A stretch of 64,000 nt of DNA from Mycobacterium syngnathidarum (GTDB taxonomy: Bacteria; Actinomycetota; Actinomycetes; Mycobacteriales; Mycobacteriaceae), in assembly GCF_001942625.1 (NCBI RefSeq), contig NZ_MLCL01000024.1, forward strand, positions 62,001-126,000. Reading direction: 5' to 3'. Positions 8,197 to 15,825 of this stretch are shown here, one piece after another (the first letter of the stretch is position 1; each line of letters opens with the position of its first letter). The position numbers and the translations under genes were made by a program. The notes beneath the pieces were generated by a model. That model had not been told where the DNA came from. It ran no database searches and worked only from the letters and a program-made list of their open reading frames with translations.

Positions 8197-9540
8197 ATGA
8201 CGTCGGTACTGGATGCTGCGAAGCGGGTGGCCGTCACCGCATGTGCCCTCACGCACACCACCGATCAGGTGGCGGGACGATTGGGAGTGTCGCCGTTTCT
8301 GCCCAAACTGTTCGTGGATCGGTTCACTCACTTGGGTGGCTTCACCGATGCGCAGTTCCGCAATCAGTTGGCCGCATGCCGAACATTCGAGGATGCAGGG
8401 TGGGCATCGCATTGGCAGGGCTTCGCCCGCGCGCAATTGGTCCGGGCGGACAAGGCGCTCTCGCATCTGGGTGGCCCAGCCGCGGAACAACTCGTCGACC
8501 CTGACGTCGATGTCGACGTGCGCGCACTCGGTGAGCTATTGGCCCCCGCCGTGACGATTCTGGCCGACCGAGGAGCCGTGGCCGACCCCGACGCGGTGGC
8601 CGAGTTCTGTAGGCAGCACCCTGAGTCGGCAGACGCCGCCGAGGCATTGGACGCGCTGATCAAGACGCTGGTCTACGAATTCGCCGCGGCCTGGCCAGGA
8701 TTCAGCCCCCACCGACTGCGCGCCTACAAGAGAATGGATCGGCTGACCGAGGTTCTGGTGACGGCACTGGCCCCGGCTATGGGCTGCACAGTCGACGTGG
8801 TGCAGATCCCGTCCGGTGGCGGCGATGTCGTGCGCGGGTACTTGGTACTGCCCCAAGGAGCGGCCCGCGTCCCGACGGTGCTGGTCACCAACGGGCTAGA
8901 GGGCAGCATCGCCGAGGTGCTGTTTCCGATGCTGGCCCAGCAAGACGGGAGACTGGGCCTGTTCGTCATGGAGATGCCAGGCACCTACGGCTATACCGAG
9001 CGACTGACGGTGGCCGGCGGCCAAAGCGCATACTCCAAAGTCATCGACTACCTGGTAGCTGACCCCCGCGTCGACGCTGACCGGATCGGCATGTTCGGCG
9101 CGAGCTTCGGCGGGTACTGGTCGACGCGAATGGCCGCTGTCGACGATCGGCTGAAAGCTGTCGTTTCCAACGGGCCCCTGGCGGATCGGAGTTTCAGCAC
9201 GCTCAACTCCGTAGGAATGCCGGAGATCATGGTGTGGACTTTGCTCAAAACTCTCGGCGCTAGTAACCCAATCGACTTGTCGCACAAGTTGTCTGACTTC
9301 GCGGTGACTGAGCTTTGCAGCAGGATTTCTGCTCAGCTGCTGGTGATCAACGGGGCCCACGACACCTTGGTCGACACGCAGGACTCGATCGATATCGCCG
9401 CCGCAGCTCCCGATGCGTTGCTGGCCCTGTATGCCGGTGATGATCACTGCGCCATGGGTAATGCCGAACATTGGTCGCCGCTGGCGGCGAGATTCCTGCG
9501 CGACCATTTGACCGCCCCGATCGGGGAGGCGCACGCGTGA
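8197..9540 (+). CDS. Alpha/beta hydrolase, FrsA/DHPN-hydrolase-like
   Basis: 447 residues, ATG with a strong GAGGAGG site. An N-terminal helical region (about 1-190) precedes a catalytic domain holding the nucleophile motif GASFGGYW and the late acid/histidine region NGAHDTLVD and DDHCAM. This long form resembles the family of 2,6-dihydropseudooxynicotine hydrolase and FrsA-type esterases, which cleave C-C or ester bonds. Its stop overlaps the GTG of the next gene, so the two are translationally coupled. Confidence 0.75.
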   Translation: MTSVLDAAKRVAVTACALTHTTDQVAGRLGVSPFLPKLFVDRFTHLGGFTDAQFRNQLAACRTFEDAGWASHWQGFARAQLVRADKALSHLGGPAAEQLVDPDVDVDVRALGELLAPAVTILADRGAVADPDAVAEFCRQHPESADAAEALDALIKTLVYEFAAAWPGFSPHRLRAYKRMDRLTEVLVTALAPAMGCTVDVVQIPSGGGDVVRGYLVLPQGAARVPTVLVTNGLEGSIAEVLFPMLAQQDGRLGLFVMEMPGTYGYTERLTVAGGQSAYSKVIDYLVADPRVDADRIGMFGASFGGYWSTRMAAVDDRLKAVVSNGPLADRSFSTLNSVGMPEIMVWTLLKTLGASNPIDLSHKLSDFAVTELCSRISAQLLVINGAHDTLVDTQDSIDIAAAAPDALLALYAGDDHCAMGNAEHWSPLAARFLRDHLTAPIGEAHA

Positions 9541-10490
9541 CCGAGGCAATCAAAAGCCTGCCGCAGATGCGGCGCGTCCTCCGTGCCGCTGACCACCGCA
9601 TCGATACCCAAATCTCCAACGAAGCAGGTTGGTTGGACGCTCAGAATGCCGTCTGGCCCGAGGATCTGCGCACCCTGCCGGCGGCGTTCACGCCGGAGTT
9701 CGAGATCGCCCGTTACCAACAGTTGGGCCTTGTCGACGGGGCCACGGTACTGCCTGTCTGCCCGGCGTCCTTCCGCGATTTCATGGTGTACGAGAAGCAT
9801 GCGGTTGATGCTGCCCGCGGCCTGACGAAACGGTTCCTGCCGAAGGGCTACCGGGCGTCCCGGATCTACGAAACCATGACTCGCCGAACGTTTCCCATGT
9901 TTCGACCCAACGCGCTCTGGTATCGCGAGCCGGTCTACTACATGTCCAACGCGTTGACCATTGTCCCGTCGGGAGTGCCCATTCGCGCCCCGTCCTACAG
10001 TCGCGCCCTCGATTTCGAGCTTGAACTCGGTGTCGTACTCGGAAGCCCGCTGCGCAACGCAACCGTCGAGCAGGCGACGGCCGCGATCGCCGCGGTGGTC
10101 GTCGTCAACGATTTCTCCGCGCGGGACGTGCAACTGGCCGAAATGCGTTCCGGTTTCGGCCCGCAGAAGGCCAAGCACTTCCTCAGCTCGATGTCGGCCA
10201 CCGCCGTCGCCGGCTCCGCCCTGGCACACCGTCTCGACGGGTTGACCGCCAGCGTCACCATCAACGGTAAAACTGTGTCACGCACCACGACCGCGGGGAT
10301 GCGGTATTCCATGGCCGAGGCGATCGCCCATGCATCGCGCGACGAACAACTCTTTCCCGGCGAGCTGCTGAGCACCGGCACATTGCCCGGCGGCAGCGGG
10401 ATGGAACTGGGCCGATGGCTGGCCCCGGGGGACGAACTGCGGCTGGAGATCGACGCGATCGGTGTCATCGAACACCGAATCCAAAGCTAG
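9537..10490 (+). CDS. Fumarylacetoacetate hydrolase-family protein
   Basis: 317 residues from GTG 9537, overlapping the previous stop (GTGA). Seen: YSRALDFELELGVVLG with the metal-binding glutamates, VVVNDFSARDVQLAE, and a C-terminal GTLPGGSGMELGRWL, as in the FAH superfamily. These enzymes cleave or hydrate acylpyruvate-like beta-diketo compounds. Coupling to an alpha/beta hydrolase and a metallo-beta-lactamase-fold gene suggests three hydrolytic steps in one catabolic route. Confidence 0.8.
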   Translation: MTEAIKSLPQMRRVLRAADHRIDTQISNEAGWLDAQNAVWPEDLRTLPAAFTPEFEIARYQQLGLVDGATVLPVCPASFRDFMVYEKHAVDAARGLTKRFLPKGYRASRIYETMTRRTFPMFRPNALWYREPVYYMSNALTIVPSGVPIRAPSYSRALDFELELGVVLGSPLRNATVEQATAAIAAVVVVNDFSARDVQLAEMRSGFGPQKAKHFLSSMSATAVAGSALAHRLDGLTASVTINGKTVSRTTTAGMRYSMAEAIAHASRDEQLFPGELLSTGTLPGGSGMELGRWLAPGDELRLEIDAIGVIEHRIQS

Positions 10491-10503
10491 AGGTGATCTC
10501 TCA

Positions 10504-11219
10504 GTGAAGATCCATCAAGTCTCAGATTCCGTCTACGTGGTCGCTGGCACCAACGTGAACTGGGCACTGATCAGTAACGGCTCCGGGACCACCCTCATCG
10601 ACGCCGGCTATCCGGCCGACACCGACGATCTGCTCGACTCGATCCGCCAAATCGGGCACCACCTCGAGGATGTGACCGCCGTCCTGTTGACCCACGCTCA
10701 CCTCGACCACATTGGCGCGATCCCCACGCTCGTCGAGCGCATCGGGATGCCGGTCTACACCGGAACCGAAGAAGTGCGGCACGCCAAACGCGAATACCTG
10801 CAACAAATTACGCCTGTCGAAATGCTCAAACAGCTCGCCAGTCGGCGTGGTCGACGGTGGTCACCCAGACCGTCACAGCCGCGCGAGGGGGAATCAAGAC
10901 AACAGTGCCCACAGCGACTGCCGCCGTGGCCGAGGTGCTCGCCCAACTGCCGGGTGGGCTGATCCCCGTGCCGTCACCGGGACACACGTCCGGTCACACC
11001 GCCTATTTCATGGCTTCGGAGAAGGTACTGTTCTCCAGTGATGCCCTGGTCACCGGGCACCCCCTGCTGGACGACGACGGCCCGCAACTTCTGCCGTCGC
11101 TCTTCAATCACGACGAGGCACTGTCCCGGCTCAGCGCACGGCAGCTCGCCGCCCAACCTGCTCATATCTTGGTCCCCGGACACGGCGCGCCCATCGTCCA
11201 CAACGAATCCACGCCGTAA
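10504..11219 (+). pseudogene. MBL-fold metallo-hydrolase, split by a frameshift
   Basis: Frame 1 begins at GTG 10504 (VKIHQVSDSVYVVAG) and holds the metal motif HAHLDH; it reads correctly to QLA near 10843, then gives non-homologous sequence to a stop at 10962. The remaining half (QSAWSTVVTQ, PSPGHTSGHT, SSDAL, VPGHGAP) continues in a frame shifted by one base to 11219. Restoring a single C in the run near 10843 joins the halves, so all metal ligands exist in the DNA but not in one frame. It may be real decay or a sequence error. It lies 13 bases after the FAH-family gene. Confidence 0.75.
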
Positions 11220-11302
11220 GCAGGGTTGGCTGAACCGTGGAAGCCGTATTGGGTGTCATCGCCTGGTGCCGCCGGCGCCGCGCGCCAGCGGCACGTTTGG
11301 GG

Positions 11303-11333
11303 TTGCACCCTGTACCCAGGTACGGGTTTATCG
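11303..11333 (+). promoter_or_regulatory. MerR-type promoter with 19-bp spacer
   Basis: TTGCAC (11303-11308) and TTATCG (11328-11333) are 19 bases apart, the over-long spacer typical of MerR-regulated promoters. The spacer carries the imperfect dyad ACCCTGTACC-CA-GGTACGGGT. The transcript would begin close to the ATG at 11341, possibly leaderless. Confidence 0.6.
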
Positions 11334-11340
11334 TCGATAT

Positions 11341-11688
11341 ATGGCCACCGATGCAACGCCGCCGTGGGGGCCCGAGTCCTGCTCGTTGCCCACCGGTGAG
11401 CAGCCGGCACGAGTCGCTGAATTCGACCGGTTGTTCGCCGATTCGGTGCTGCGGTCCGCGAGGCTATCGGCCACCCGATTGGATCTGGTGTTGCCGTCGG
11501 CCGCTGAGGCCACGGCGCGGGATCTGGCGGATCGAGAGGCCGGTTGCTGTTCGTTCTTCACCTTCGACTTCGCCGGTGCAGGGACAGATGTGGTGATGAG
11601 CATCTCTGTGCCGCAGGCGCAGGTCGAGGTGCTCGATGCGTTGACCGACCGAGTCGACGCCGTGCTCGCCGGCAGGGCGCCGTCATGA
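11341..11688 (+). CDS. Conserved protein upstream of merR
   Basis: 115 residues, ATG 11341 directly downstream of a MerR-type promoter and without a ribosome site. Notable is the adjacent cysteine pair in REAGCCSFFTFDF, which could bind a thiophilic metal. The stop overlaps the ATG of the merR fragment (ATGAG), so the two formed an operon. Function is unknown; a metal-sensing or sequestering role is inferred from the context only. Confidence 0.55.
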   Translation: MATDATPPWGPESCSLPTGEQPARVAEFDRLFADSVLRSARLSATRLDLVLPSAAEATARDLADREAGCCSFFTFDFAGAGTDVVMSISVPQAQVEVLDALTDRVDAVLAGRAPS

Positions 11689-11945
11689 GTGGGGCGGGTC
11701 TGCGCAGCGGTGAGCTGGCTGCCGCCGCGGGGGTGAATATCGAGACCTTGCGGTACTACGAGCGGCGCGGTCTGCTGCGCGAACCGCAGCGTTCCCTCAA
11801 TGCCACCTGCGCACGTTGGTGGGCGACGCGCACGCTAACTGTCGTTTCGGGAGTACGGTGTCATGATCGATTTTCTTGCCGAGGGCGCCGACAACATAGT
11901 CGGTATCCGGTTCAGTGGAAAGCTCAGCCCGTCCGATTATCGTGA
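11685..11945 (+). pseudogene. Truncated MerR-family regulator
   Basis: The first 37 residues (LRSGELAAAAGVNIETLRYY then ERRGLLREPQRS) are a normal MerR helix-turn-helix. Homology stops abruptly near 11795. What follows is unrelated sequence to the stop at 11945 and overlaps the next gene. The wing, the dimerisation coiled coil and the metal-binding cysteines are missing, so it cannot work as a MerR activator. The break coincides with the start of the SpoIIAA-like segment. Confidence 0.75.
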
Positions 11946-12228
11946 TGTGCTCGGCCCACACGTCGAGGCAATGCTGCAACGGTTCAGGGCCCTGAAGGTA
12001 CTCATCCTGATGGACGAATCCTTTGAGGGCTGGACATTCTCGGCGGCATGGGCGAACACCGTCTTCGACTTCAAGCACCGAGGTGACTTCGACAAGATCG
12101 CGATGGTCGGCGCCCCGAAATGGGAAGAATGGTGCGTCCGGAAACCTGCTTCGTGGCTGATACGTGGTGAACTGCGAACCTATCCACGGGACCGGCTTAC
12201 CGACGCATGGCGATGGTTGCGCGAGTAA
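11863..12228 (+). CDS. SpoIIAA-like (STAS-fold) protein
   Basis: 121 residues, ATG with GGGAG upstream. MIDFLAEGADNIVGIRFSGK, LKVLILMDESFEGW and the C-terminal AWRWLRE match the SpoIIAA-like family, a STAS-related lipid- or partner-binding fold. It is flanked by a truncated merR on one side and a truncated arsenate reductase on the other, as if the segment had replaced what lay between them. Role unknown. Confidence 0.75.
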   Translation: MIDFLAEGADNIVGIRFSGKLSPSDYRDVLGPHVEAMLQRFRALKVLILMDESFEGWTFSAAWANTVFDFKHRGDFDKIAMVGAPKWEEWCVRKPASWLIRGELRTYPRDRLTDAWRWLRE

Positions 12229-12234
12229 AACCCG

Positions 12235-12362
12235 GTTCTGGCCTGGGTGCCCGCGGAGTGGATGTGGATGTTGGGTGCCACGATATGGCGCATGAGCCCG
12301 GCGGCCATGACCGACTTCCCGGTGTTGCTGACGCAGACGAACCACACAGACTTATCGGACAT
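12235..12362 (-). pseudogene. Truncated LMW-phosphatase-type arsenate reductase
   Basis: From ATG 12362 the frame reads SVWFVCVSNTGKSVMAAGLM then HIHSAGTQA, the N-terminal phosphate loop and first strands of a low-molecular-weight phosphatase/arsenate reductase. Lysine stands where the CX5R arginine is expected. Homology ends near 12235, next to the SpoIIAA-like gene; the frame itself runs on to 12180. It follows arsC by 28 bases, so it was the last gene of the ars operon. About two thirds of the protein is lost. Confidence 0.7.
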
Positions 12363-12390
12363 ACTCGGCGTGTTCCCTTGTCTTAGTGGG

Positions 12391-12864
12391 CTATTGGCTG
12401 ATCGACACCTTCAGCTCGGCGAGCAGTTGCTGGATCCGGTGGTCGATTTGGTCGCGGATCGGGCGGACCGCCTCGATGCCCTGGCCGGCAGGGTCGGGCA
12501 GTTCCCAGTTCTCGTAACGCTTTCCGGGGAAGATCGGGCAGGCGTCACCGCAGCCCATGGTGATGACGACGTCGGCAGCTTGCACGATTTCATCGGTCCA
12601 GGGTTTCGGGTATTCACCGGTGATGTCGATACCAACCTCGGCCATGGCCTCGATCGCGGCGGGGTTGATCTCATTGCCGGGCTCAGATCCTCCTGACCAG
12701 GCGATCGCGTTGTCGCCGGCATAGTGGGTGAAGTACCCGAGGGCCATCTGCGAGCGCCCGGCGTTGTGGGTGCACAAGAACAGCACGGTGGGCTTGCCGT
12801 CGCTGATCTTGCCTTCGACCCGTCCGCGGGCGTGCAGCTGGTGGGTACGTGGGCTGTCCGTCAT
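12391..12864 (-). CDS. arsC: Arsenate reductase
   Basis: 157 residues. The phosphate loop LFLCTHNAGRSQMA gives the complete CX5RS motif, and ITMGCGDACPIFPGK plus WELPDPAG complete the low-molecular-weight-phosphatase type arsenate reductase that reduces As(V) to As(III) with a thiol donor (mycothiol or thioredoxin in actinobacteria). ATG 12864 overlaps the acr3 stop (ATGA). The As(III) produced would leave through Acr3. Confidence 0.9.
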   Translation of the reverse strand: MTDSPRTHQLHARGRVEGKISDGKPTVLFLCTHNAGRSQMALGYFTHYAGDNAIAWSGGSEPGNEINPAAIEAMAEVGIDITGEYPKPWTDEIVQAADVVITMGCGDACPIFPGKRYENWELPDPAGQGIEAVRPIRDQIDHRIQQLLAELKVSISQ

Positions 12865-13979
12865 GGCGTCGTGTCCGTTCGCGTCGTCGAGCCGATGGTG
12901 GGTAGATGTTGGGAGGTGTGGTGTCCGAACCGCTTACGCAGGGCCAGCGAGACATAGACCAGCGCAACCAGGACGGGGACTTCGATCAGGGGCCCGACCA
13001 CCCCGGCGAGTGCTTGGCCGGACGTGGCGCCGTAGGTGGCGATCGCCACGGCGATGGCCAATTCGAAGTTGTTGCCCGCGGCGGTGAACGCCAGGGTGGT
13101 GGTGCGCTCATAACCCAGATCGAGGAGGGTGCCGAGCAGATAGCCGCCGCCCCACATGATCGCGAAATAGGCGAGGAGGGGCAGGGCGATGCGGGCGACG
13201 TCCCATGGCTGGTGGGTGATCTGATCCCCTTGTAAGGCAAAGAGAATCACGATGGTGAACAGCAGCCCGTAGAGCGCCCATGGCCCGATCCTGGGCAGGA
13301 ACCGCGTCTCGTACCAGTCGCGACCCTTGGACTTCTCGCCGATGCGGCGGGAGAGGTAGCCGGCCGCCAACGGGATGCCCAAGAAGATGAGCACGGATTT
13401 GGCGATCTGCCACGGTGAGGTGTCGATGGTGGTTTGTTCCAGGCCGAGCCAGCCGGGCAGCACCGACAAGTAGAACCAGCCCAGGACGGCGAACATGACG
13501 ACCTGGAAGATCGAGTTGAGCGCGACCAGGACGGCGGCGGCTTCGCGGTCCCCGCAGGCCAGGTCGTTCCAGATGATGACCATGGCGATGCAGCGGGCCA
13601 GTCCGACGATGATCAGGCCGGTGCGGTACTCCGGCAGATCGGGCAAAAACAGCCAGGCCAGGGCGAACATCAGTGCCGGGCCGAGCACCCAATTGAGCAG
13701 CAGTGAGGACAGCAGTAGTTTGCGGTCGCCGGTGACGGTGTCGAGTCGGTCGTAGCGGACTTTGGCCAGAACCGGATACATCATGATCAGCAGCCCGAGG
13801 GCGATGGGCAGCGAAATCCCGTCGAGCTGAACCTTTTCCAGCGCGGTGTTCAACCCGGGGATCCAGCGGCCCAGCAACAGCCCGGCGACCATCGCCGCGC
13901 CGATCCAGACCGGCAGGAACCGGTCGAGGGTGGACAGCTTGCCGACCACCGGCGGTGCGGGAGTGGTGGTGCCGGTCAT
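12861..13979 (-). CDS. acr3: Arsenite efflux permease Acr3
   Basis: 372 residues, about ten membrane helices. The conserved helix-4 cysteine lies in GLARCIAMVIIWNDLACGD, and FTAAGNNFELAIAVAIA is the second Acr3 signature. It exports As(III) driven by the proton gradient. ATG 13979 overlaps the arsR stop; an open extension to 14063 is shadow of arsR. The third gene, arsC, overlaps its stop in turn, giving a tight arsR-acr3-arsC operon. Confidence 0.92.
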   Translation of the reverse strand: MTGTTTPAPPVVGKLSTLDRFLPVWIGAAMVAGLLLGRWIPGLNTALEKVQLDGISLPIALGLLIMMYPVLAKVRYDRLDTVTGDRKLLLSSLLLNWVLGPALMFALAWLFLPDLPEYRTGLIIVGLARCIAMVIIWNDLACGDREAAAVLVALNSIFQVVMFAVLGWFYLSVLPGWLGLEQTTIDTSPWQIAKSVLIFLGIPLAAGYLSRRIGEKSKGRDWYETRFLPRIGPWALYGLLFTIVILFALQGDQITHQPWDVARIALPLLAYFAIMWGGGYLLGTLLDLGYERTTTLAFTAAGNNFELAIAVAIATYGATSGQALAGVVGPLIEVPVLVALVYVSLALRKRFGHHTSQHLPTIGSTTRTDTTP

Positions 13980-14344
13980 GCCGGCGCTCCGGCGGTGGTC
14001 TCGGTGCCGAGCAGCACGGCCAGGCTGGCCAGCGCATCGGGGACCACCGCGTAGTACACCCACGACGCCCGGCGCTGCGAGCTCAGCAGGCCGGCGTCGC
14101 GCAGCACCTTGAGGTGATGGCTCACGGTCGGTTGGGAGACCTCCACACCCACGGAGATGTCGCAGACACAGGCCTCACCACCGGCGTGGCTGGCGATCGC
14201 CGAGAACAACCGCAGCCGCACCGGATCGGCCAGGGCCTTGAGCTTGACGGCCATATCCGCGGCCTCGGCTGCCGACAGGGGTTCGCGCAGCAGCGCCCCG
14301 GGCGGACAGCACGCCTGGTCGAGCGGCCCCGATGATTTCGACAT
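13976..14344 (-). CDS. arsR: ArsR-family arsenic-responsive repressor
   Basis: 122 residues, start ATG 14344. The winged-helix core reads SQPTVSHHLKVLRDAGLLSS; the inducer site is likely the cysteines in GGEACVCDI, with an N-terminal ACCPPG pair. It should repress the arsR-acr3-arsC operon until As(III) or Sb(III) binds. The candidate operator overlaps its own start codon. A longer open frame to 14449 lacks family sequence. Confidence 0.88.
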   Translation of the reverse strand: MSKSSGPLDQACCPPGALLREPLSAAEAADMAVKLKALADPVRLRLFSAIASHAGGEACVCDISVGVEVSQPTVSHHLKVLRDAGLLSSQRRASWVYYAVVPDALASLAVLLGTETTAGAPA

Positions 14345-14371
14345 ACATCGATATTGACAGAGATCGATATC
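14340..14371. promoter_or_regulatory. Candidate ArsR operator of the arsR-acr3-arsC operon
   Basis: GACATACATCGA (14340-14351) matches, with one mismatch, the arm found twice in the arsI/arsR intergenic region. A second ATCGATAT element follows at about 14364-14371. It overlaps the arsR start, as expected for an autorepressor. Confidence 0.5.
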
Positions 14372-14459
14372 ACCTGCAAGTGGGCAGTGTCGGCGGGCAA
14401 AGCTGGGCGGTGGGCATGCAGGTCGGCATGTCCACCGCCAGCTCACCAAGGATGGACGG

Positions 14460-14939
14460 TCAGCAGCAGGATGCTGCCTTTGTCGCCTCGGGCTCAGCCT
14501 CTGCGGCGGCGGTGCCGCCGCAGCAGACGCCGGTCTCGCCGTCGGCGCGGAGCTGTGGGCTGGTGCCGAACGTCTCGGAATCCGCCAGCACGGTGTAGAC
14601 CTCCCACTTCTCGCCGGCCGGGCCGGTCACCCACACCTTGTCCTGGGTGGCGAAGCAACAGGTCGTGCCGATCTCCTCGTCGGTGAACAGCCCTTCGCCG
14701 GTCAGCCGGGCGATCTCGGCGTGCACCTTGTCGCTGGATTCGACCTCGACGCCGAGGTGGTTGATGGTGCCGCCCTTGCCGGGGTTTTCCAGCAGCACCA
14801 GCTTCAATGGCGGCTCGGCGACCGCGAAGTTGGCATAGCCGGGCTTCACCTTGGCCGGCTCGACGCCAAACAGTTTGGTGTAGAACGTGATCGCTTCGTC
14901 GAGATCGTCGACGTTGAGCGCTAACTGAACACGGGACAT
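14460..14939 (-). CDS. arsI: ArsI/CadI-type VOC protein (C-As lyase family)
   Basis: 159 residues, start ATG 14939. MSRVQLALNVDDLDEAITFY is the CadI/ArsI N-terminus. Metal ligands by position: Gln5, His61 and Glu113, plus the vicinal cysteines Cys94-Cys95 (TTCCFATQDKVWVT) that bind trivalent organoarsenicals in ArsI. The C-terminal tail adds further cysteines (GVCCGG, ASCC). ArsI cleaves methyl-arsenic bonds; CadI is its metal-induced mycobacterial relative. It is divergent from an arsR with a shared operator. Confidence 0.82.
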   Translation of the reverse strand: MSRVQLALNVDDLDEAITFYTKLFGVEPAKVKPGYANFAVAEPPLKLVLLENPGKGGTINHLGVEVESSDKVHAEIARLTGEGLFTDEEIGTTCCFATQDKVWVTGPAGEKWEVYTVLADSETFGTSPQLRADGETGVCCGGTAAAEAEPEATKAASCC

Positions 14940-14962
14940 GATCAACCTCCCACTAGGGATGA

Positions 14963-15017
14963 GACATATATCGAACTGACGCGTCACGCTCAGGATGCCA
15001 CCTTTTCGATATATGTC
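14963..15017. promoter_or_regulatory. Inverted ArsR operator pair between arsI and arsR
   Basis: GACATATATCGA (14963-14974) and its exact reverse complement TCGATATATGTC (15006-15017) flank a 31-base centre containing both divergent promoters. The arms match the site at 14340-14351 with one mismatch, so one class of ArsR protein probably reads all of them. Confidence 0.7.
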
Positions 15018-15041
15018 AAGAAATGTGGCAGGATGGGTGCC

Positions 15042-15401
15042 ATGCCCAAGGCCCTGCCCGTGATCGACATGTCCGCCCCGGTGTGCTGCGCCCCGGTGGC
15101 CGCCGGGCCGCTCAGTGACGCCGACGCCCTAGAGGTGGCGATGCGACTGAAGGCGATCGCCGATCCAGTGCGGGTCAAAATCCTGTCGTATCTGTACAGC
15201 TCATCGACTGGCGAAGAGGCCAGCGGAGACCTGGCCGCGGTGCTCGACCTGGCGGAGTCCACGGTCAGCCATCACCTAGGTCAGCTCCGCAAGGCGGGTC
15301 TGGTGATCTCCGATCGGCGTGGCATGAACGTGTTTCATCGGGTGAAACCCGAAGCCCTGCAAGCACTCTGCGTGGTACTCGACCCGAACTGCTGCACTTA
15401 G
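15042..15401 (+). CDS. ArsR-family metalloregulator with terminal cysteine pairs
   Basis: 119 residues from ATG 15042 with GGCAGG 9 bases upstream; ATG 15033 is the alternative. Winged helix LAESTVSHHLGQLRKAGLVI. Possible metal ligands are the pairs at the two ends (SAPVCCAP and DPNCCT), a layout different from the first ArsR, whose cysteines sit inside the DNA-binding region. It is divergent from arsI and likely controls it and itself. Confidence 0.85.
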   Translation: MPKALPVIDMSAPVCCAPVAAGPLSDADALEVAMRLKAIADPVRVKILSYLYSSSTGEEASGDLAAVLDLAESTVSHHLGQLRKAGLVISDRRGMNVFHRVKPEALQALCVVLDPNCCT

Positions 15402-15525
15402 TCGCAGAGACGGTCGGACGCCCTGGCACCGTCGGTGGGTCCGGTTCGAATCCAGCCGCGGGCGCGCACGCCGACGCCCAGAAATAGTGCACCGAGGCCC
15501 GTCGGAGTGGCCTTACGCTTTGTGC

Positions 15526-15825
15526 ATGTCGGCAAATCTGCGAGTGGCTCCCGCCGACCTGCGGACGGCGGCTGCGGCGCAGGCCGAGGTCGCCGCCGCG
15601 GTGTCGGCGCTGGGTGCCGGGCAATCGGTGGCGAGCGCGAGCAGCGGCGTATCCGACCTGGTCAGTGGCGCTGCCTGTAGTTTCGTGGCATCAGCGATCG
15701 ACAAGGCCACCGCAACCGTCAACGACGAATTGACAATGCACAAAGACCGCCTGACCGTCGCGGCTGAACGGTACCGACAAGGCGACGAGGAGTTCGGCCG
15801 CCGCATACGGCGGATCGGTGGCTGA
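15526..15825 (+). CDS. EspC-like (DUF2580) type VII secretion-associated protein
   Basis: 99 residues from ATG 15526. MSANLRVAPADLRTAAAAQA then EVAAAVSALGAG, followed by two long helices, is the EspC/DUF2580 pattern, a WXG100-sized helical hairpin found beside type VII secretion substrates. Its stop overlaps the GTG of the next gene by 8 bases. It probably pairs with, or guides secretion of, the downstream hydrolase. Confidence 0.75.
   Translation: MSANLRVAPADLRTAAAAQAEVAAAVSALGAGQSVASASSGVSDLVSGAACSFVASAIDKATATVNDELTMHKDRLTVAAERYRQGDEEFGRRIRRIGG

Noticed and set aside
15434..15456. GGTTCGAATCC resembling a tRNA T-arm after the second arsR
   Set aside because: The flanking stem pairs in only about three of five positions and there is no acceptor, D-arm or anticodon arm nearby, so it is not called as a tRNA or attachment site.
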